Origin: Planctomycetota bacterium | GTDB lineage: Bacteria > Planctomycetota > J058 > J103 | Assembly: GCA_026004615.1 (NCBI GenBank) | Contig: BPJM01000004.1 | Span: forward strand, 124,001-188,000 | Reading direction: 5' to 3' | DNA: 64,000 bases | Shown here: piece after piece, positions 56,943-64,000 of the stretch | Layout: each line of letters starts with the position of its first letter | How positions within the stretch are numbered: position 1 is the stretch's first letter | Made by a program: the position numbers and the translations under genes | The notes under the pieces: generated by a model | Database searches by the model: none | What the model saw: only the letters and a program-made list of their open reading frames with translations | What the model was told of the DNA's origin: nothing

Positions 56943-57995
56943 ATGGCGCGGCTGTGCTGGATCGAACAGGACCGCGGCCCGGAGCTGCCGGGCGGCTCGC
57001 CCGCCGGCACGCCGCCGGTGCGGGTCGCGCTGCGGCCGCGCGCCTGGCAGCAGCTGTGCGCGCAGCTGCCGGCGAGCCCGGACGAGGAAGGGGGGCTGTT
57101 GTGCGGCACCATCGAGCGCTGTGCGGACGGCGCGCTAAAGGTCGTGGTCCACTCCGCGGTGCCGGCCGGCCGGCGCGCCGCCAGCCCCGTGCACCTGGCA
57201 TTCGTGCCCGGCACCTGGCAGCAGCTGCTGCCGCGGCTGCGAGCCCTCGCCCCGCACCAGCGGATCGTCGGCTGGTACCACTCGCACCCCGGTCTGGGGG
57301 CGTTCTTCTCGGCCACCGACCGGCACACCCAACGCGCCTGCTTCGCCCAGCCGTGGCAGCTCGGCCTGGTGCTCGATCCGGTGCGCGGCGAGCTGGCGCT
57401 CCATGTGGGGGCCAGGTGTGCGCCGCCGGCGGAGCTGGTGCTGCACGGCGAGGCGGGCCCCCCGGTGGTGCTGCTGCGCGGCCGCTGTTGGGCGCGGCTG
57501 TTCGCGGGCGCGGGCGCGGGCAGCGGCTCGCTGGTGCTGCCGGTCCGGCGCGTGCTCGATGCGCGCACGCTGTTGCTCGGCCCGCGCCGGCTGGCGGTGC
57601 GGTTGCCGGGGCTGCTGCTGGTGCCTCGCAGCGCCCCGCGCGCGAGCCGCCGGCTGGCGCGCGCCGGCCGGGCCGCACTGGCGCGCCGGCTGGCCCGGCG
57701 GCCGGTCCAGCCCTGGCCCCTCGATCCGGCGGGGCTGGCCGCGCTGCGGCGCGCGCTCGCCGCCCCACGGCCGGCGCGCCGGCCGATCGAGGCGCAGCTG
57801 TGCTGCCGGGGGGAGCTGCTGGCAGCGCTGGTGCTGCGCCGGGGATATGCCTGTCTCGACCCGCGCCGGGCCGCCGAGCTGCCCGCGGTGCTGCGGCAGA
57901 GCGAGCAGGCGGCCCGCAGCGCGCAGCGGGGGCTGTGGGCCGCGCGCTTCGCCGCGCTGCGGGCGCGGCTGGTGGGCACGCCCGCCGGCGGCTGA
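56943..57995 (+). CDS. JAMM metallopeptidase fused to staphylococcal-nuclease-like domain
   Basis: 350 residues from ATG 56943, 5 bases after the Ub-E2 stop. Residues about 25-165 are a Mov34/JAB domain with an intact JAMM zinc site: acidic EEGGLL (E48/E49), then WYHSHPGLGAFFSATD giving H113, H115, S123 and D126, the exact HxHx7Sx2D spacing. It would remove ubiquitin-like modifiers. Residues about 195-338 look like a staphylococcal nuclease barrel: LPVRRVLDARTLLLG, RLAVRLPGLLLVP and RGELLAALVLRRGYACL, EQAARSAQRGLWAARF. The nuclease DGDT reads DART and the usual Asp/Glu after the barrel Arg are absent, so that domain probably binds rather than cuts. The C-terminus is GTPAGG. Confidence 0.88.
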   Translation: MARLCWIEQDRGPELPGGSPAGTPPVRVALRPRAWQQLCAQLPASPDEEGGLLCGTIERCADGALKVVVHSAVPAGRRAASPVHLAFVPGTWQQLLPRLRALAPHQRIVGWYHSHPGLGAFFSATDRHTQRACFAQPWQLGLVLDPVRGELALHVGARCAPPAELVLHGEAGPPVVLLRGRCWARLFAGAGAGSGSLVLPVRRVLDARTLLLGPRRLAVRLPGLLLVPRSAPRASRRLARAGRAALARRLARRPVQPWPLDPAGLAALRRALAAPRPARRPIEAQLCCRGELLAALVLRRGYACLDPRRAAELPAVLRQSEQAARSAQRGLWAARFAALRARLVGTPAGG

Positions 57996-58049
57996 GCCAC
58001 CTGCCTCCGCCCCTGCGCCGGCGCCCGGGGCACGACGGCCCCGCTCCCG

Positions 58050-58080
58050 GTAGCGCCTGCTGCGAGGGGGCAGGCGCTAC
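58050..58080 (+). terminator. Perfect hairpin between the JAMM and HEAT genes
   Basis: GTAGCGCCTGC (58050-58060) and GCAGGCGCTAC (58070-58080) are perfect 11-base arms with a 9-base loop. The stem is very stable, but no T-run follows (GATGGGG), so termination would be Rho-like or partial, or it could be a protein-binding site. It marks the only sizeable gap in the cluster. Confidence 0.45.
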
Positions 58081-58116
58081 GATGGGGCGCGGGCGGAGCA
58101 GCCGGGGTCGGGGCCA

Positions 58117-60837
58117 TTGGCAGCGCAGTTCCCAGCGGACGCGAAGCAGGCCTGCTCGCCGGATGGCGCCGCGTGCGGGCAGGCCAGCGCACCGGGGCAG
58201 CCGCCCCGCGTCGCCGAGATCGTCCAGGCGCTGCGTGCGGCCGTCGGCGAGGCGGAGCAGATCGCCGCCATCCGCGCCCTGGGGCGGTGCTACCGTGTCC
58301 AGGCCGCCTTCAACCCCCTGCGCCGCCGGCTTCATTCGAGCTCCGCGGCGGTGGCGCGCGAGGCGGCGCTGGCGCTCGGCGAGCTGGGCATCGGCGCCGC
58401 CGCCCAGGATCTGGAGCGGGTGCTGCGGGCGGAGCACCACCCGGCGCGCTGCGAGGCGGCGCGCGCGCTCGGCGTGCTCGGCCGGCGGGCGAGCGTGCCG
58501 GCGCTGGGGCAGGCGCTGGTGGGCGCGCGCGAGCCGGCGGTGGCGCGCGCCGCCGCCCACGCACTCGGCGAGGTGCTCGATCCGGCGGCGGCGCCCTGGC
58601 TCTGCTCCGCGCTGAGCGGGCGGCGCGAGCTGGCGGTGCGGCTCGCCGCCATCGAGGCCTATGGCCGGCTCGGCCCGCCGAGCATGCGGCCCGCGGAGCT
58701 CTTGGCGCTGCTCGGCCAGCCCGAGGCGCCGGCCGAGCTCCGGCAGGCGGCGCTGCGCGCCGCCGAGCAGCTGCTGGCGGTGCGCGTGCTGCTCAGCCCC
58801 GATGATGCCGAGCGCGCGGTCGCGCAGCTGCTGGAGGCGTTCGCGCTGCTCGATCCACTGGAGGTACGGCTCGCGCGCGCGGTCCGCCGCTTCGGCGCCG
58901 AGCGGCTCGCCCGCGCGCTCGGCCCGCGGCTGGTGCCGGCCGCCGGTAGCGAGGAGCGCCAGCGCGCCTGCCGGCTGGTCGGGGTCTACCAGAGCGCGGA
59001 GCTGCTGCCGCTGCTCGCAGCGCTGGTGGAACCGGAGCGCGATCCGGCGGTGCTGGCCGCCGCCGCCCGCGCCGCCGGCGAGATCGGCGGCCGCGAGGCG
59101 GTGGGGCTGCTGCGCGCGCTGCTGGGCCGGCTCCGGGCAGAGCACGGCGCCGGCGGCGAGCCGCTGCTGTGGCGGGCGGTGCTGGAGGCGCTGGGCGACA
59201 CCGCCCATCCGGAGGCGGTGAGCGCGCTCGGCCAGGCGCTGCAGGCGCGTGCCATCCCGCCGCCGCTGGTGCACGTGGCGGCGGCCTCGCTCTGCCGGCT
59301 GCTGGCCGCCGCACCCAGGCGCGCGGAGGCGCTGCTGGCCGAGCTGTACCGCGAGCCGCCCCCCGAGCTGCTGGAGAGCCTGGCGTGGCTGACCGGGGAG
59401 CTGCGGCCGGCGGGCTTCGAGGATCGACTGCTGGGGCTGCTGCAGCGGCCCGAACGCCACTGGAAGCGCAGCTACGTCGCCTGGGCGCTCGGCGAGCTGG
59501 CGAGCCCGCGTGCCGCCGAGGCGCTGGCGGAGCTGCTCGAGCGCGAGCCGCGGCAGTCCGAGCTGTGGCCATGGGCGGTTACCGCGCTCGGCACCATCGC
59601 GACCCTCGATCCCGCGCAGGCACACCGGCTGGAGCCGCTGGCGGCGCTCGCGGCCAGTGCCGGCGAGCAGGCGGTGCTGGAGCGGGTGCTGCGGGCGCTG
59701 GCGGCCGCGCGCCGGCTGCTGCCGGCGCGCCTGCTCGCCCAGATCCACGACCGGGCGAGCGGGGCGGTGCGCGCGCTGGCGCTGGAGCTGCTGGGGCTCG
59801 CCGGCGGCGAGCTGGCCTGCGAGCGGGCCCGCGCCGCGCTCGGCAGCCCCGATCCCGAGTTGCAGCGCTGCGGGCTGCGGGTGCTGCTCGGGGCGGCCGA
59901 TCCCGCCGCGCAACTGCAGGCCGTAACGTGGCTGGCCGCCCAGCCCGCGCCCCAGGCGCTGTGGCCCGCCGCCAGCAGCGGCCTGCACGAGGCGATGCGG
60001 GCGGCGCTTGAGACCGAACCGCTGTGCTGGCACGCCGCGCTCGAGCGGCTGCATGCACGGCTGCCGGCAGGCTCGAGCGAGCGGCGGCTGGTGGGCGAGC
60101 TCATGCGCGAGGCGCGGTTGCTGGCGCCGCTGGGCGGGCCGGGGCTGGATCGGACCCGCTTCGCCCGCGCCCTGCAGGCCAGCTACGGCGAGCTGTGGCG
60201 GCGGCTGCCGGCGGAGCTGCACGACGACCTGGTGCTGGCCGCCGCCACCGCCGCCGCGCCGGCGCAGGGCGGGGTGGGCGAGCCGCAGCACGCGGTGGTG
60301 CTGTACGCCCGCGCGCTGGAGCGGGCGTTCGCGCTGCGGTTCGGCGCCGCGGTCGCCTCCGCGCTGGCGGAGCCGGTGCTGCGCGCGCAGCTGGCGGAGT
60401 GGTATACGCGCGAGCGCCCGCGGCTGGCACCGCTCATGCGGGCCTGCAAGCAGGCGGGCCTCGATGTGCGCCGCCGCCAGCTGCAGGAGCTGTTGGAGCA
60501 GTGGCTGTCGGCGCCACCGGCGCAGGCGCGGCACGCCCTCAGCGGGCTGCGGCGCTGGACGGTGTTGCTGGTGCTCGCAGCGGCGGACTGGCGGCTCGGC
60601 CCGCGGCGGTTCGCCGACTGGCTCGGGGTACGCATCGAGGCGGCGGCGCTGGCGCCGCTGCTCGGACGGCTCAAGGAGCTGGGCGAGTGGCGCAACCGGA
60701 TCGTGCACGCCGAGCGGCTGCCGCCGCGCGACTGGCAGGCGCTGGCGGCGCGCGCCGCGGGCTGCTGCCAGGCCGTGCTGGCGCTGCTCTACCCGCCGGC
60801 GGCGGCGGGCAGCGCGCCTGCCGGCGGGCACGGCTGA
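58117..60837 (+). CDS. HEAT-repeat protein with HEPN-like C-terminus
   Basis: About 906 residues. Residues 30-600 are successive HEAT-type helical pairs (AREAALALGELGIGAAAQDL, EPAVARAAAHALGEV, PAVLAAAARAAGEIGG), a protein-interaction solenoid. The C-terminal 250 residues differ: VVLYARALERAFALRFGAAV and, near the end, LGEWRNRIVHAERLPPRDW, where RNRIVH (859-864) fits the Rx4H motif of HEPN RNases and HEPN-like domains. The only start for the long frame is a TTG at 58117, so the N-terminus is uncertain. It is downstream of the ubiquitin-like genes after a hairpin and could be a target-binding or effector protein. Confidence 0.7.
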   Translation: MAAQFPADAKQACSPDGAACGQASAPGQPPRVAEIVQALRAAVGEAEQIAAIRALGRCYRVQAAFNPLRRRLHSSSAAVAREAALALGELGIGAAAQDLERVLRAEHHPARCEAARALGVLGRRASVPALGQALVGAREPAVARAAAHALGEVLDPAAAPWLCSALSGRRELAVRLAAIEAYGRLGPPSMRPAELLALLGQPEAPAELRQAALRAAEQLLAVRVLLSPDDAERAVAQLLEAFALLDPLEVRLARAVRRFGAERLARALGPRLVPAAGSEERQRACRLVGVYQSAELLPLLAALVEPERDPAVLAAAARAAGEIGGREAVGLLRALLGRLRAEHGAGGEPLLWRAVLEALGDTAHPEAVSALGQALQARAIPPPLVHVAAASLCRLLAAAPRRAEALLAELYREPPPELLESLAWLTGELRPAGFEDRLLGLLQRPERHWKRSYVAWALGELASPRAAEALAELLEREPRQSELWPWAVTALGTIATLDPAQAHRLEPLAALAASAGEQAVLERVLRALAAARRLLPARLLAQIHDRASGAVRALALELLGLAGGELACERARAALGSPDPELQRCGLRVLLGAADPAAQLQAVTWLAAQPAPQALWPAASSGLHEAMRAALETEPLCWHAALERLHARLPAGSSERRLVGELMREARLLAPLGGPGLDRTRFARALQASYGELWRRLPAELHDDLVLAAATAAAPAQGGVGEPQHAVVLYARALERAFALRFGAAVASALAEPVLRAQLAEWYTRERPRLAPLMRACKQAGLDVRRRQLQELLEQWLSAPPAQARHALSGLRRWTVLLVLAAADWRLGPRRFADWLGVRIEAAALAPLLGRLKELGEWRNRIVHAERLPPRDWQALAARAAGCCQAVLALLYPPAAAGSAPAGGHG

Positions 60838-60856
60838 GCCCGGCGCTGCTCCCGCC

Positions 60857-63223
60857 TCAGTACGGCAGCGCCCCCGCCAGCGCGCGGGCGGCGGCGGCGC
60901 ACCGCTGGCCGCGGCGCATGGCGGCGCGCAGGCGTGCCAGCAGCGCGCGCAGGGTGCGCACCGCCCCGCGCGGCGCGGTGCGCGCAAAGGGGGCGAGCAG
61001 CGCGCAGGCGCGTAGGAGCGCCGCGGCGGCGCGCGCCCGTGCGCCCGCCTTTTCCAGCACCAGCGCCCGCTCCAGCTCCGCGCCGGCGGCGAGCGGCAGA
61101 TCGCCGTGCAGCTCGCCGCCGGCGGCGCTGCGCTGCAGCGCCGCCACCGCCCGGTCGAACAGCTCCTGCGCGCGCTCGCCCGCCTGCCCCTGCCGCGCCA
61201 GCAGGACCGCCTCCCACTTGTCGAGTACCGCCTGCTGCCACGGCTCGAGCGACAGCTCGCGCGCGCGCGCCAGCAGCTCCCACCCGCCTGCTACGAGCTG
61301 CGGATCGGCTGCGCGCGCACACGCCTCGACCGCGCGCAGCCGCGCGTAGCGCGCCGTCGCCTGGGCCTCGCGGTCCGGGCGCGTGCTGCAGTCGGCGAGC
61401 GCCTGTTCCAGCAGTGCGAGCGCCTCGGCGGTGCGCCCCGCCCGCAGCCGCGCGGTGGCGAGGTAGACCCGGTCGCGCTCGCGCTGCGCCGGCTCGGCGA
61501 GTCGCAGCGCCCGCTGGAGGTGCGCCTCCGCCGCGGCGAACAGCTCCGGCACCAGCGCCGCGCGGTAGGTCAGCACCTGGCCCAGCGAGCCGTGGCTCGC
61601 CGCGAGCAGCGGCGCGGCACAGAAGGCACCTGCCCGCTCCTTGCGGCGCAGCGAGCGGCGCAGCAACCGCTCGGCCTGCTCCAGCCGCAGCAGATCGATC
61701 AGGGCCACCGCCAGGTAGTTGTCGAGCTCGAGCCAGCTCCCGAGCGCCACCGGCAGCAGTGCGCGCTCGCGCAGCAGCTGCGCGAGCTCACACCCCGCCC
61801 GCCGCAGGAACTGCAGCGCCCGGCCGGCGTCCCCCTCGTGCGCGTGGCTCCAGCCGATGCCGGCGAGTGCGACCGCATGCACGTTGCGCGCGAGCAGACC
61901 CGGTGTGCCCGCGGCTGCCCCCGCGCCTGCGGCCGGGTCCGCCCGGTTCGCCAGACGTGCCTCGGTCACGCGCAGCAGGAAGTGGAACTCGGCGCGCGGT
62001 TCGGCGCGCCCCCCGGCCTGCACGCGGCCGAGCGCGCGCTCCAGGAAGAAGTGCAGCCGCTCGGGCGGGTAGTCGAGCACGCCCGGGTAGTGCGCCGCCA
62101 GCCGCTGCTCGAGGTGGTCCAGCAGCGCGGCTCCCCCGAGTGTCGCCGGCACGCTCTCCAGCACCAGCCCGCGCGCACGCTCGGGGTGCTCCGCCCGCCA
62201 GCGCTCCAGCTCGGGGCCATTGCCGTCGGGGACGAACAGCACGCGCATCCCGGCGGCAATAGCCAGCTCCGCCTTGTCCGCCGCGCGTCCGACCGGCAGC
62301 ACCTTCCCGTCCTGCAGCCGCCCGGTGAAGCCGACCGTGGGCGGCAGCGGGTGGCGGCAGCCGGCGGCGAGGTGGAACGCTGCCAGCACCGCCAGCGCCC
62401 CCGAGCCGCCCTCCAGCGGCAGCGGGGCGGCTGGGCGCGGCACCGCCTGGGGTGCGGGTGCGCTCGCCGGCTGGGGCTGCTCCAGGGCCAGCGCGAAGTG
62501 CCACGGCGCCTCGTACTCGCGGCCCTCCACCACGCGGCGCGCCTGCTCGACCGCCGCGGCGAGTTCGCCCAGCGCCGCCAGCCGCACCGGCTCCGGGCGC
62601 GCCAGCTGCTCCAGGTGCGCGCGCACCAGCAGGCCCGGCAGCAACACGGCGCGCTCGGACGCCGGCAGGGGTGGGTCCCAACAGGCGATCAGGCGCGCGG
62701 CATACCCCGCGCCCTCGGCCGGCCAGCGCAGGCGCGCGTGCACCGCCTCCGCCGCCGGGCCGAGCACCCTGAGCCGGGCGGCCAGCTGCTGCAGCGCCTG
62801 CAGGTAGTGCGCATGGCGGTGCTGCTCGCACGGCCCCGCGTCGGCCGCCGCCGCTCGGCCGCGCTGGGCGGCTGCCCAGGCCCGCAGCGCGGCGAGTTCG
62901 TCCTGCAGCGCCGCGCGCCCCACGCCGGCTGCCCCCAGCAGCCGCTCCAGCCCCTGCACCAGCTCGGGCCGCGCCGGCTCGCGCCGGCTCTCGAGCAGCG
63001 CGCGCGCCAGGCACAGCCGCGCCAGCCGGAGCGCCGCCTGGGGCGCGAGCGCCGCCGTCGGCTCGATCGCCAGCAGTGCCTCCAGCCGCAGCGCGCGCCC
63101 GGCGAGCGCCTCGCAGCGCCGCCAGGCGTACTGCGCCGGGCCGCCCGGCACCCCGCGACCGCCGAGCGCGGCCCTGAGCGCCGCCCAGCTCGCCGCGTCG
63201 GGCAGCGATTCCGCCAGCAGCAT
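60857..63223 (-). CDS. TPR-rich protein with embedded Lon-type (S16) protease domain
   Basis: 788 residues, no AAA+ module. Residues about 265-345 match the Lon proteolytic core: PLEGGSGALAVLAAFHLAAG with Ser at 274, TVGFTGRLQDGKVLPVGRAA and DKAELAIAAGMRVLFVPDGN with Lys at 317. The Ser-Lys spacing of 43 equals that of E. coli Lon (S679/K722). The N-terminal helical region and the C-terminal 400 residues are TPR-like (YLATARLRAGRTAEALALLE). A Lon fold without its ATPase suggests a regulated, ATP-independent protease or a binding domain. It converges on the HEAT gene with only 19 bases between. Start ATG 63223 is the first in frame. Confidence 0.78.
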   Translation of the reverse strand: MLLAESLPDAASWAALRAALGGRGVPGGPAQYAWRRCEALAGRALRLEALLAIEPTAALAPQAALRLARLCLARALLESRREPARPELVQGLERLLGAAGVGRAALQDELAALRAWAAAQRGRAAAADAGPCEQHRHAHYLQALQQLAARLRVLGPAAEAVHARLRWPAEGAGYAARLIACWDPPLPASERAVLLPGLLVRAHLEQLARPEPVRLAALGELAAAVEQARRVVEGREYEAPWHFALALEQPQPASAPAPQAVPRPAAPLPLEGGSGALAVLAAFHLAAGCRHPLPPTVGFTGRLQDGKVLPVGRAADKAELAIAAGMRVLFVPDGNGPELERWRAEHPERARGLVLESVPATLGGAALLDHLEQRLAAHYPGVLDYPPERLHFFLERALGRVQAGGRAEPRAEFHFLLRVTEARLANRADPAAGAGAAAGTPGLLARNVHAVALAGIGWSHAHEGDAGRALQFLRRAGCELAQLLRERALLPVALGSWLELDNYLAVALIDLLRLEQAERLLRRSLRRKERAGAFCAAPLLAASHGSLGQVLTYRAALVPELFAAAEAHLQRALRLAEPAQRERDRVYLATARLRAGRTAEALALLEQALADCSTRPDREAQATARYARLRAVEACARAADPQLVAGGWELLARARELSLEPWQQAVLDKWEAVLLARQGQAGERAQELFDRAVAALQRSAAGGELHGDLPLAAGAELERALVLEKAGARARAAAALLRACALLAPFARTAPRGAVRTLRALLARLRAAMRRGQRCAAAARALAGALPY

Positions 63224-63358
63224 CGGACACCCCGCATCCGGCGGCGGCGGTGCCGCCCGGCGGCCCGCCGCACCAGCGCCAGCCCCGGCGGCTGCGGTGG
63301 GCCGGCCGCTGCAGCGCCAGCGCGTGCCGAGCCGCGCTACTCGCCGGGGGGCGCCGGG

Positions 63359-64000
63359 CTAGCGCTGCCGCGGCGGGTCGGTCAGGCTCGGCTTGGGGGC
63401 GCGCAGCCGCTGCTCCACGAGCGCCAGCCGCTGGCGGGCCTGGGCGTTGCTGCCGTCGAGCGCGAGCGCCCGCCGGTAGCAGTCGCGCGCCGCCTCCAGC
63501 CGCTGCATGTTCTCGTAGGCGATGCCCAGCGCCAGCAGCACCGGCACGCTCCTGGGATCGAGCTCGAGTGCGCGCTCCAGCTCCGCCGCCCCGCGCTCCC
63601 ACCGCTTCTGATCCAGGTAGTTGAAGCCCAGGTTGGCGCGCGCCAGAAACGAGCGCGGATCGATCGTGAGCGCGGTGCGGTAGTGGCGCTCGGCGATCTC
63701 GTAGAAGCCGTTCTGCTGTTCCAGCAGCCCGAGGTTGATGTAGGCGTCGTGGTACTGGGGGTCCTTCTGGATGGCGAGCCGGTACTGCTCGTGCGCCAGG
63801 TCGTTCCGCCCCTGCGCCACGTAGGCGACCCCCTTCCAGAAGTGCGGTGCCGCATAGCGCGGGTTCTGCTCGATCGCGCGATCGAGCGCCGCGTGCGCGT
63901 CATCGAGCAGGTTCTTGCCGATCAGGATGCGCCCGATCTGCAGCGCCGCCTCGCCCGTCTCCGGCCACAGCCGTTCGGCGCGCTCGAACGCATCGAGCGC
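63359..64000 (-). CDS. TPR-repeat protein (N-terminus off the right edge)
   Basis: The minus-strand frame is open to the window end, so the 5-prime part is missing. 213 residues of regular 34-residue TPRs: AYINLGLLEQQNGFYEIAER, HYRTALTIDPRSFLARANLG, ELERALELDPRSVPVLLALG, DCYRRALALDGSNAQARQRL. It lies 135 bases upstream of the Lon-like gene on the same strand. TPR arrays bind partner proteins. Role unknown; the shared helical-repeat theme with its neighbours suggests the same complex, which is inference. Confidence 0.85.
   Translation of the reverse strand, partial: ALDAFERAERLWPETGEAALQIGRILIGKNLLDDAHAALDRAIEQNPRYAAPHFWKGVAYVAQGRNDLAHEQYRLAIQKDPQYHDAYINLGLLEQQNGFYEIAERHYRTALTIDPRSFLARANLGFNYLDQKRWERGAAELERALELDPRSVPVLLALGIAYENMQRLEAARDCYRRALALDGSNAQARQRLALVEQRLRAPKPSLTDPPRQR

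Noticed and set aside
53415..57995. CBASS type II defence operon
   Set aside because: No cyclic-nucleotide synthase (CD-NTase) or obvious CBASS effector is present, and E1 and E2 are separate proteins, whereas CBASS Cap2 is an E1-E2 fusion.
56943..57995. Active staphylococcal-type nuclease
   Set aside because: The DGDT motif reads DART and the usual acidic catalytic residues after the barrel Arg are absent, so catalysis is unlikely.
54985..60987. A 2000-codon open frame on the minus strand across the ubiquitin-like cluster
   Set aside because: Its protein is Arg/Gln/Pro-rich with no domains, and it mirrors the conserved plus-strand genes. Long antisense frames arise by composition in DNA this GC-rich.

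Overview
The window is one contiguous piece of a very GC-rich, Gram-negative bacterial chromosome. The Gram-negative call rests on a complete F-type ATP synthase operon, an LpxH-type lipid A enzyme, lipoprotein signals and secretion-ATPase relatives. The lineage cannot be fixed from sequence alone. A single operon carrying atpZ, atpI, a, c, two b-type subunits, delta, alpha, gamma, beta and epsilon, together with FHA proteins, a eukaryote-like Ser/Thr kinase, a B12-dependent ribonucleotide reductase and SelA, points to a deep-branching proteobacterial or myxobacteria-like lineage. This is inference.

Layout. 1-5.5 kb (minus): end of a membrane TPR-like protein, an ABC-2 transporter (permease and ATPase), a catalytically degenerate PilT-like protein, LpxH and a YkvA-like protein. 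5.6-14.5 kb (minus): ATP synthase operon behind a good sigma-70-type promoter, with a strong hairpin between the c and b genes. 14.5-23.8 kb: an orphan lipoyl-like domain, a double-FHA membrane protein, an FHA-GAF-PAS hybrid histidine kinase, tRNA-Thr, a protein with L7/L12-like ends, and XerC. 23.9-43 kb: mostly metabolic and housekeeping genes (pabB, pabC, metallophosphoesterase, NicO metal exporter, UvrD-type helicase, moeA, selA, CBS protein, AidB-type acyl-CoA dehydrogenase, DUF368, nrdJ, a divergent GspE/PilB-like protein). 43-52 kb: a secreted trypsin-like protease, a large protein with a caspase-like His/Cys pair and EF-hand-like loops, a DHH-like protein, a SprT-DUF2786 protein, a metallo-beta-lactamase-fold hydrolase, a PuuD-like membrane cytochrome and tRNA-Leu.

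The most unusual part is 52.2-63.2 kb. A Ser/Thr kinase is divergent from a compact set of overlapping or tightly spaced genes: a membrane-anchored Cys/His-rich (RING-like) plus OB-fold protein, a ThiF/E1-like enzyme, a ubiquitin-like-E2 fusion with a clear catalytic-type cysteine, and a JAMM metallopeptidase fused to a staphylococcal-nuclease-like domain. Downstream are a HEAT-repeat protein ending in a HEPN-like RNRIVH motif and, on the other strand, a TPR protein with an embedded Lon-type (S16) Ser/Lys protease domain. Read together, these look like a bacterial ubiquitin-like conjugation and deconjugation locus with proteolytic and nucleic-acid-facing accessory proteins. No CD-NTase (CBASS) is present.

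Data-quality caveat: at least seven otherwise intact genes (pabC, the phosphoesterase, selA, the CBS gene, the 37.8-kb gene, the RING/OB gene and E1) need one-base corrections, almost all in short G or C runs. These are more likely sequence errors than real inactivation, and coordinates of those genes span the corrected reading.
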